From the NCBI GenBank assembly GCA_002430405.1, contig DJBM01000134.1:15660-21454 (forward strand): a stretch of DNA of 5,795 nucleotides, in the 5' to 3' direction. Below the pieces are notes generated by a model that saw nothing but the letters and a program-made list of their open reading frames with translations, was not told the origin of the DNA and made no database searches. Below are positions 1-5,795 of the stretch, one piece after another (the first letter of the stretch is position 1; every line of letters begins with the position of its first letter). The position numbers were made by a program, and so were the translations under genes. This DNA is from Actinobacteria bacterium UBA5976 (GTDB lineage Bacteria; Actinomycetota; Actinomycetes; S36-B12; UBA5976).

Positions 1-288
1 CTGTTCTACAACGAGCGCTATAGCAATACCGATTTGAATTCCCATTCAGTTCCGGACTTTGTAAAACTTGCAGACGCGTACGGCTGCCATGGAATTCGGG
101 TTACTAAAGCCGAAGAAGTTGATAAAGCGATTGAAAAGTCGATGGAGTTAAATGATGCTCCAGTTGTAATCGATTTCCAGGTGCATCGGGATGCCATGGT
201 TTGGCCAATGGTTGCCGCTGGCACCGGAAATGATGAAATTCAGTTTGCCCGAGACATAGCTCCAACATGGGAACGGGGAGATGACTAG
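1..288 (+). CDS. ilvB: Acetolactate synthase large subunit, C-terminal fragment (5' end outside window)
   Basis: Catalytic subunit of acetohydroxyacid synthase, the ThDP-dependent cytoplasmic enzyme that condenses pyruvate with pyruvate or 2-ketobutyrate at the first common step of branched-chain amino acid synthesis. Only the last 95 residues are present; the reading frame is open from base 1, so the gene is cut by the window edge and not by mutation. The visible part is the end of the C-terminal ThDP-binding domain: LFYNERYS at the very start, [21 protein letters not shown], and the closing [18 protein letters not shown] block, which closely resembles actinobacterial IlvB C-termini as I remember them. 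An internal TTG at 34 is not a start, because the conserved sequence continues upstream of it. The stop at 286-288 lies 2 bp before ilvN, so the two subunits are surely co-transcribed. Confidence 0.95.
   Translation: MFYNERYSNTDLNSHSVPDFVKLADAYGCHGIRVTKAEEVDKAIEKSMELNDAPVVIDFQVHRDAMVWPMVAAGTGNDEIQFARDIAPTWERGDD
275..280 (+). promoter_or_regulatory. Probable ribosome binding site of ilvN
   Basis: GGGGAG lies inside the last codons of ilvB, 10 nt upstream of the ilvN ATG at 291. The spacing is slightly long but the purine run supports ATG 291 as the start, together with likely translational coupling across the 2-bp gap. Confidence 0.5.
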
Positions 289-290
289 TC

Positions 291-812
291 ATGGCCCGTC
301 ACACTTTATCTATTTTGGTTCAGGATCAACCTGGCGTTTTGGCTCGGATCTCGGCGCTATTTTCGCGTCGCGGTTACAACATTGAATCTTTAGCAGTAGG
401 CACAACCGAAACTGAAGGTGTATCACGCATGACTGTCGTGGTAAATGTGGACGATCATGCTTTGGAGCAAGTAACTAAGCAACTTAACAAACTTATAAAT
501 GTGCTAAAAATTGTCGAGTTAGATGACAGCACCGCAATTTCGCGCGAGCTAATGCTCATCAAAGTCAAAGCGGATGACGCATCTCGCAGCAAGGTTTTGG
601 AGTTCGTTGAGCTATTTCGGGCCAAAGTGGTTGATGTCGGTAGCGACGCAGTCACTATCGAGGCAACTGGATCACGCGACAAGCTTGAGGCACTCTTGGA
701 CGTATTAGCACCGCACGGAGTAAAGGAAATTGTGCAGTCGGGAGTTGTTGCGCTAGCTCGAGGTGGACGTTCAATTGCTGATCGTTCCGCCAAGAACCCC
801 GACCGCACCTAA
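291..812 (+). CDS. ilvN: Acetolactate synthase small (regulatory) subunit
   Basis: Regulatory subunit of acetohydroxyacid synthase; in this family it activates the large subunit and confers feedback inhibition, typically by valine. The protein is 173 residues, a usual length for the long (ilvN/ilvH-like) form. An N-terminal ACT domain occupies about residues 4-78, with the signature HTLSILVQDQPGVLARI followed by FSRRGYNIESL; the glycine in QPGVL is in the effector-binding loop of ACT domains. The C-terminal small-subunit domain (about 82-158) begins at SRELMLIKV and ends near the GVVALARG segment, with a short basic, probably disordered tail. ATG 291 puts the ACT domain directly at the N-terminus, as in relatives. 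It follows ilvB by 2 bp and precedes ilvC by 63 bp, giving the standard ilvB-ilvN-ilvC order. Confidence 0.97.
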   Translation: MARHTLSILVQDQPGVLARISALFSRRGYNIESLAVGTTETEGVSRMTVVVNVDDHALEQVTKQLNKLINVLKIVELDDSTAISRELMLIKVKADDASRSKVLEFVELFRAKVVDVGSDAVTIEATGSRDKLEALLDVLAPHGVKEIVQSGVVALARGGRSIADRSAKNPDRT

Positions 813-864
813 CCCAAATTCACACCAAGTCAAGAATCTGACAGACTAACCAAACGAGCGAAAT

Positions 865-1904
<1,040 letters not shown>

Positions 1905-1919
1905 CCGATTCAATAATTT

Positions 1920-2888
1920 ATGCGTGCGATACAGGTAGCTAAACCCGGGGGACCAGAAGTCCTATCCGTAGTTGAGCTACCTGTTCCCGTTTGTGGCGCT
2001 GAACAACTTCTTGTTGACCTTGCCTTTAGTGGCGTGAACTTCATTGACATTTATCAGCGGCAAGGTATTTATCCAATGCCAAGTCCGTACGTACCGGGCC
2101 TTGAAGGATCTGGAGTTGTTGTCGAGGTTGGCGCAAACGTTTCTGGGTTTTCAGTTGGAGACCAAGTTGCGTGGCCATCAAGTCTTGGAAGTTACTCCGA
2201 AATTCATGCGGTGAATGCTGGCTCGGTAGTTAAAGTTCCAAAAGACATTTCCCTAGATACTGCTTGTGCTGCAATGTTGCAAGGTATGACGGCGCATTAC
2301 TTAGTCGCCTCACTTTATGAAATCAAAGCTGGCGATTTTGCACTTGTTCATGCGGGTGCTGGTGGTGTTGGACAGCTACTTTGCCAGATGATTACTGCGC
2401 GCGGCGCTACTGCGATTGCCACCGTTTCCACAGATGCTAAAGCTGCAATTGCCACCAAAGCGGGAGCCAAACACATTATTAGATATGACAAAGACGACGT
2501 AGCTGCCGAAGTTAAGAAACTTACAAGTGGACTCGGTGTTGATGTTGTCTATGACGGTGTAGGTAAATCAACTTTCGAAGCAAGTCTTGCCTCACTAAAG
2601 CGCCGTGGCATGATGGCACTTTTTGGTGGTGCCAGTGGAATGGTGCCAGATTTTGATTTACAGTCCTTAAGCCGAATGGGTTCACTCTTTGTTACCCGCC
2701 CAACATTGGCGGACTACATTGTGGCACCGGGGGAAATGCAATGGCGCGCTGATGAAATATTTTCTGCCCATAGCGCTGGCAAACTCGAGTTCGCTATTGG
2801 AAAATCTTATGACTTAGCGGATGCACATTCTGCACACAGCGATTTGGCTGCGCGCAAAACGACTGGAAAACTTTTACTCGTTCCCTAA
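1920..2888 (+). CDS. Zinc-independent NADPH:quinone oxidoreductase-like protein (MDR superfamily)
   Basis: Medium-chain dehydrogenase/reductase of the quinone oxidoreductase type; relatives reduce quinones or activated enones with NADPH in the cytoplasm, but the true substrate cannot be read from sequence. The 322 residues match the family length (about 320-330). The N-terminal GroES-like catalytic domain shows MRAIQVAKPGGPEVL, NFIDIYQRQGIYP and PGLEGSGVV; the cysteine-rich structural-zinc loop of alcohol dehydrogenases is absent. The nucleotide-binding fold contains HAGAGGVGQ (residues 144-152) and later YDGVGKSTFE and FGGASG; the C-terminus ends in the usual GKLLLVP. The start is 15 bp after the ilvC stop and has no recognisable Shine-Dalgarno, so it probably depends on readthrough of the ilv transcript and coupling, or on an atypical start. 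A link to branched-chain synthesis is not implied by the protein itself. Confidence 0.9.
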   Translation: MRAIQVAKPGGPEVLSVVELPVPVCGAEQLLVDLAFSGVNFIDIYQRQGIYPMPSPYVPGLEGSGVVVEVGANVSGFSVGDQVAWPSSLGSYSEIHAVNAGSVVKVPKDISLDTACAAMLQGMTAHYLVASLYEIKAGDFALVHAGAGGVGQLLCQMITARGATAIATVSTDAKAAIATKAGAKHIIRYDKDDVAAEVKKLTSGLGVDVVYDGVGKSTFEASLASLKRRGMMALFGGASGMVPDFDLQSLSRMGSLFVTRPTLADYIVAPGEMQWRADEIFSAHSAGKLEFAIGKSYDLADAHSAHSDLAARKTTGKLLLVP

Positions 2889-2896
2889 ACATTGCG

Positions 2897-2917
2897 AAGT
2901 GCCGCTAAGGCATTTTT
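2897..2917 (+). terminator. Possible weak intrinsic terminator after the quinone oxidoreductase gene
   Basis: AAGTGCC (2897-2903) can pair with GGCATTT (2909-2915) through one G-U wobble, around a 5-nt loop GCTAA. The T run 2913-2917 partly belongs to the stem, so the U tract is short. Its position between the stop at 2888 and the separate promoter of the next gene fits a transcript end, but the hairpin is short and could be chance. Confidence 0.4.
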
Positions 2918-2935
2918 CGATAATAAATTCCGAGA

Positions 2936-2948
2936 TAGGCTTGCGACA
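2936..2948 (+). promoter_or_regulatory. Probable leaderless promoter (-10 TAGGCT) of the nadR-like gene
   Basis: TAGGCT at 2936-2941 fits the actinobacterial -10 pattern TANNNT. Six bases separate it from the ATG at 2948, so transcription would begin on or at the A of the start codon, the geometry of a leaderless mRNA. No Shine-Dalgarno is present. A -35 is weak at best (TTTTTC at 2913-2918, 17-bp spacing). Confidence 0.55.
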
Positions 2949-4018
2949 TGCCAGCAGCATTAGTGACCGGGACGTTTAACCCGCCTCATATGGGTCACGT
3001 AAAACTGATCAAAGCTGCAATCGAAAAACGAGATCATGTTGTGGTTGTAGTGCTTGCCCAACCGCATGATCGGTTGACTGCGCACGACAGAGCTCGCGCA
3101 TTAATGCAAGACTGTGTTGCTGAAGGCGTAGCTGAATCGGCTATGACGATTGTTCATGGTTATGAATCCACGCCTTATAAGCCAGATAATCCTGATGTTG
3201 CCAAGTCAAATGCCCGAGTCATTGAAGCACATCTGCGCCATACTCCGCCGGTTGATCTGCTGGTGACTTCCGAGATTAATGGCGAACAATTCGCTCAACT
3301 TCTTGGACTGCATAGTTACAGTTTTGATCCAGAGCGTACTCAAGTTCCAGTTTCATCAACTCAAATTCGGGAAGGGCTTGCGAACAACTGGCACCTACTT
3401 GGACCTGGATCACGCGAACTGCTTTCCATACGCGCTGTCTTTATTGGCGCTGAATCAACCGGTACTACAACAACTACTTTGGCGGTGCAGGCTGAGTTAA
3501 TGAAGCGCGGCGGAAACTTCACCAGCACGAATTGGATTCGAGAGTATGGTCGCGACTTGACTATGCGAAAAGCCGAGCAAGCCGAAGCCATGGGACTACC
3601 AGAGTATGAAGTTCCTTGGACAACTAATGACTTTGTAGAAATTGCAATCGTGCAACAACAACTTGAAGATGTTGCCGCCCGTACTGGTGGCCCCGTAGTT
3701 TGCTGTGACACAGATGTCTTTGCAACCATTATTTGGGAGCGACGTTACTTGCGCGAAAAAGCGTCCCTGCCTATGCCAGTCGATTCACAGAATCGCATCT
3801 ATTTTGTAACCCAACCCGACGGTGTTCCTTTCGTTCAGGACAAGATTCGAAATTCGGAAGGCCTTCGAGAATCTATGACGCGGGAATTCGAAGACGACTT
3901 AATCAGCACGGGACGCTCATGGATGGCACTCGATGGAAGCGTTGAAACCCGAGTAGCGATTGCATTGGATGCTATTGATGCAGCCATGGCGCAAGCGTTT
4001 GATTTTCATACCCACTAA
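2948..4018 (+). CDS. nadR: NadR-like bifunctional NMN adenylyltransferase / ribosylnicotinamide kinase, without HTH domain
   Basis: Likely makes NAD from nicotinamide riboside in two steps: a C-terminal kinase forms NMN and an N-terminal adenylyltransferase converts NMN plus ATP to NAD. The N-terminal nucleotidyltransferase (about 1-160) has [10 protein letters not shown] with the HxGH motif at His14-His17 and the second motif SSTQIR at 136-141. The kinase part (about 161-350) begins with GAESTG (167-172), then [20 protein letters not shown], a CDTDVFAT block with Asp254/Asp256, VQDKIR (Asp298, Arg301) in the probable lid, and ends with a LDGSVETR segment. At 356 residues it lacks the N-terminal HTH repressor domain of enterobacterial NadR, so it is probably purely enzymatic. 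Odd point: the Walker A lysine is Thr173, within a run of five threonines (173-177). Start ATG 2948 is supported by the motif at residue 8 and by the leaderless promoter. The symbol is by homology only; substrate assignment of either domain is not proven. Confidence 0.85.
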   Translation: MPAALVTGTFNPPHMGHVKLIKAAIEKRDHVVVVVLAQPHDRLTAHDRARALMQDCVAEGVAESAMTIVHGYESTPYKPDNPDVAKSNARVIEAHLRHTPPVDLLVTSEINGEQFAQLLGLHSYSFDPERTQVPVSSTQIREGLANNWHLLGPGSRELLSIRAVFIGAESTGTTTTTLAVQAELMKRGGNFTSTNWIREYGRDLTMRKAEQAEAMGLPEYEVPWTTNDFVEIAIVQQQLEDVAARTGGPVVCCDTDVFATIIWERRYLREKASLPMPVDSQNRIYFVTQPDGVPFVQDKIRNSEGLRESMTREFEDDLISTGRSWMALDGSVETRVAIALDAIDAAMAQAFDFHTH

Positions 4019-4040
4019 ATCCAAGGTTCCTAACTTTTCT

Positions 4041-4064
4041 GCAAGTTCAACACTCTAAACTTGC
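4041..4064. repeat. Perfect 7-bp inverted repeat overlapping the racemase-like gene promoter
   Basis: GCAAGTT (4041-4047) and AACTTGC (4058-4064) are exact reverse complements separated by 10 bp. The right arm overlaps the -10 hexamer (4056-4061) and ends 4 bp before the ATG. This placement is what a repressor operator would look like; as RNA from upstream it could also form a hairpin, but no U tract follows. It could be coincidence, being a short repeat. Confidence 0.45.
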
Positions 4065-4069
4065 GGATA
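4056..4069 (+). promoter_or_regulatory. Probable leaderless promoter (-10 TAAACT) of the racemase-like gene
   Basis: TAAACT at 4056-4061 matches TANNNT, with 7 bases to the ATG at 4069, so the transcript would start at the start codon. There is no Shine-Dalgarno. The arrangement mirrors that of the nadR-like gene, where the same TTGCG follows the box's last base. No convincing -35 is seen. Confidence 0.55.
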
Positions 4070-5106
4070 TGCGTTCTGTAAAAACAATCCATGTTGTAAG
4101 TTGCCACGCCGAAGGTGAAGTTGGCGATGTAATCGTAGGTGGGGTAAATCCACCACCGGGGGATACGCTTTATGAGCAATCCAGATTTATTGCCTCAGAT
4201 AACGAATTACGACAGTTTGTTTTGAACGAACCTCGTGGTGGCGTATTTCGCCATGTGAATATGTTGGTACCACCCAAAGATCCAAAAGCTGCCGTGGGAT
4301 TCATAATTATGGAACCCGAAGACACCCCATTAATGTCGGGATCAAACTCAATGTGTGTGGCAACTGTTGTTTTGGAAACTGGCATTGTGCCAATGGTTGA
4401 GCCAGAAACTCATTTCTTTATGGAAGCACCGGCTGGATTGGTGGAAGTTTTTGCAACTTGCAAAGATGGCAAAGCCCTTCAAATTAAAGTTCATAATGTG
4501 CCGTCATTCGCGGCCACACTCGACACCAAATTAGAAGTTCCTGGGCTAGGAACTTTAACTGTGGACACTGCATGGGGCGGAGATTCTTTTGTAATTGCGA
4601 ATGCAAAGGAACTGGGATTTACCTTAGATCCCAGTGAAGCTCGCGACCTTGCCGTGATGGGCATTGGCATTACTAAGGCAGCAAACGAACAACTCACATT
4701 TACGCATCCAACAAATATTGGTTGGTCACATTTCTCATTTTGCCAACTTGCTATGCCAGTTTTTGAAGAGAATGGCATGCTAATAAGTCACAATGCCGTT
4801 GCAGTTCAGCCTGGCAAAATTGATCGTTCTCCAACTGGAACTGGAGTATCGGCGCGCATGGCAGTTTTGCACGCCCGTGGCGTGATGAAACTTGGCGACC
4901 GATTGCGTGGCCGTTCAATAATTGGCTCGCACTTTGAAGGACGCATTGAAAAGGAAGTCATGATTGGGGAAAAGCCCGGAATCATTCCTTCGATTGCTGG
5001 TCAAGCTTGGCTAACTGGAACGCACCAGCACATGCTTGATCCAACTGATCCATACCCACTTGGCTACATTGTTAGTGACACTTGGCCGCGAATTGGAAAA
5101 GATTAG
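4069..5106 (+). CDS. Proline racemase-superfamily protein (possible hydroxyproline dehydratase/epimerase) with Ser/Thr active-site pair
   Basis: Member of the cytoplasmic, cofactor-independent family of proline racemases, 4-hydroxyproline epimerases and trans-3-hydroxy-L-proline dehydratases. Length (345) is normal. The N-terminus has the conserved [14 protein letters not shown] block (residues 12-25); [18 protein letters not shown] (52-69) matches the family's first lobe; WGGDSF (169-174) and [15 protein letters not shown] (251-265) form the second-lobe substrate site with Asp252. The two acid/base positions are unusual: Ser90 in LMSGSNSMC stands where MCGH-type enzymes have Cys, and Thr256 in SPTGTG stands where racemases have the second Cys. 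Thr at the second site is known from trans-3-hydroxyproline dehydratases, which argues for dehydration over racemisation; Ser at the first is known in some epimerases. The combination leaves the activity open. Cys96 lies six residues after Ser90 but is not at the catalytic position. ATG 4069 is supported by the promoter and the motif near the N-terminus. A P450 follows 8 bp later. Confidence 0.87.
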   Translation: MRSVKTIHVVSCHAEGEVGDVIVGGVNPPPGDTLYEQSRFIASDNELRQFVLNEPRGGVFRHVNMLVPPKDPKAAVGFIIMEPEDTPLMSGSNSMCVATVVLETGIVPMVEPETHFFMEAPAGLVEVFATCKDGKALQIKVHNVPSFAATLDTKLEVPGLGTLTVDTAWGGDSFVIANAKELGFTLDPSEARDLAVMGIGITKAANEQLTFTHPTNIGWSHFSFCQLAMPVFEENGMLISHNAVAVQPGKIDRSPTGTGVSARMAVLHARGVMKLGDRLRGRSIIGSHFEGRIEKEVMIGEKPGIIPSIAGQAWLTGTHQHMLDPTDPYPLGYIVSDTWPRIGKD

Positions 5107-5114
5107 TTCGTAAA

Positions 5115-5795
5115 ATGCAAGAGGCCTCAAATCCTGCACACCTAGATTTTTCGGAAACTGGATTTTCCATCCGCTCTGATCAAGTCATGCAGGCTCGAGA
5201 GCAGCATTGGTATGCAACTACGAATTTCGGAATTGCAATCTTGCGATACGAAGATTCCAATGCATTACTTAAAGACAAACGGCTTTATCAAGGAACTCGC
5301 AGATGGCCCTCACACTTTGATATCAAAGGTGGCTTGCTTGCGCAGTGGTGGCCCGACATCATGCTCAGCATTGAAGGCGAAGATCACCTTAGACTTCGTA
5401 AACTTTCTGGACCAGCATTTTCACCAAAAGTTCTTGAACCACTGATCCCAACTTTTTCAGAACTTGCTCACGAATTAATAGATGGTTTCTGTGAGCGTGG
5501 TACTGCAGAGTTTATGAGCGAGTTTGCCGAAGCATATTCAGCGCGAGTAATAACCGGGCTTCTCGGTATTGATAAATCCATGTGGCGAGAGGTTGCAGAT
5601 TTTGCAACAGAACTTGGCTATGTATTTAGCGTCACGATCAAAGATGACCTGGATGTTATTGAACATGGCTTGTCTGGATTGTTAGAAATTTCTAAATCTC
5701 TAATAGAAAGCCGGCAAGGCACCGACGGTGAGGATTTTGTCGGCGCGCTAATCAGGGCAAATTCAGATGGCAAGAAGGTCACTGATCATGAGTTA
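5115..5795 (+). CDS. Cytochrome P450, N-terminal half (3' end outside window)
   Basis: Heme-thiolate monooxygenase; the substrate cannot be inferred. The 227 residues present run in one open frame to the window edge, about half of a usual bacterial soluble P450 of around 400 residues. No membrane anchor or signal peptide is seen, as expected for a bacterial cytosolic P450. Residues 88-96 (GEDHLRLRK) are the C-helix HxxxR motif whose His91 and Arg95 normally contact the heme propionates, followed by AFSPK (101-105). ITGLLGID (about 147-154) matches the usual E-helix region, and VTDHEL at the end is the typical lead into the oxygen-binding I helix. The I-helix AGxxT, ExxR and heme Cys loop lie beyond the window. 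ATG 5115 is 8 bp after the racemase-like stop, without a clear Shine-Dalgarno, so co-transcription with that gene is likely. No redox partner gene is visible here. Confidence 0.93.
   Translation, partial: MQEASNPAHLDFSETGFSIRSDQVMQAREQHWYATTNFGIAILRYEDSNALLKDKRLYQGTRRWPSHFDIKGGLLAQWWPDIMLSIEGEDHLRLRKLSGPAFSPKVLEPLIPTFSELAHELIDGFCERGTAEFMSEFAEAYSARVITGLLGIDKSMWREVADFATELGYVFSVTIKDDLDVIEHGLSGLLEISKSLIESRQGTDGEDFVGALIRANSDGKKVTDHEL

Noticed and set aside
455..808. 117-aa open frame on the minus strand inside ilvN
   Set aside because: It is a shadow of a well-conserved ACT-domain gene, shows no recognisable domain, and is low-complexity rich in Ser and Thr.
1914..1919. TAATTT as a -10 box for the quinone oxidoreductase gene
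   Set aside because: It touches the ATG directly, leaving no room for a transcript start at or before the start codon.
3361..3729. 122-aa open frame on the minus strand inside the nadR-like gene
   Set aside because: Antisense shadow of the conserved kinase domain; no motif, promoter or ribosome site supports it.
4041..4064. Inverted repeat as an intrinsic terminator of the nadR-like gene
   Set aside because: The right arm is followed by GGATATG rather than a T run, and a 10-nt loop is long; an operator or chance repeat fits better.
4491..4778. 95-aa minus-strand frame inside the racemase-like gene
   Set aside because: Overlaps the middle of a conserved family protein and has no recognisable domain.
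5212..5445. 77-aa plus-strand frame
   Set aside because: It is out of frame with the P450, which covers the region with the conserved C-helix motif; the alternative translation has no recognisable domain.

Overview
The window reads as an ordinary chromosomal segment of a bacterium, most likely an actinomycete-type organism (Actinomycetota) of moderate GC, such as a small-genome aquatic lineage. This assignment is an inference. It rests on the actinobacterial flavour of the C-terminus of IlvB, the class I IlvC, the ilvB-ilvN-ilvC order, and two genes whose TANNNT -10 boxes sit only 6-7 nt before the ATG, as expected for leaderless mRNAs. All genes are on the + strand and packed tightly; no RNA gene, insertion sequence, CRISPR array or integration scar is visible, and there is no gene-free stretch over 300 bp.

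Positions 1-1904 hold the end of a branched-chain amino acid operon: the C-terminus of the acetolactate synthase large subunit (ilvB, cut by the window edge), its ACT-domain regulatory subunit (ilvN, 2 bp later), and ketol-acid reductoisomerase (ilvC, GTG start with a good Shine-Dalgarno). Together these perform the first two common steps of valine, isoleucine and leucine synthesis. All catalytic residues of IlvC are present.

Positions 1920-2888 encode a zinc-independent quinone oxidoreductase of the MDR superfamily, 15 bp after ilvC. A short hairpin with a T run follows it. Next, under its own apparent leaderless promoter, comes a two-domain NadR-like protein (2948-4018) with an NMN adenylyltransferase domain and a ribosylnicotinamide kinase-like domain but no N-terminal HTH. 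Its Walker A lysine position is occupied by threonine.

Positions 4069-5795 hold a proline racemase-superfamily protein, again with an apparent leaderless promoter, here overlapped by a perfect 7-bp inverted repeat. It is followed 8 bp later by the N-terminal half of a cytochrome P450 that runs off the window. The racemase-like protein has Ser and Thr at the two positions that are Cys/Cys in proline racemase, so its chemistry is uncertain. The racemase-like/P450 pair is the least ordinary part of the window and may act together on an unknown cyclic amino acid or derivative; nothing here proves a new system.
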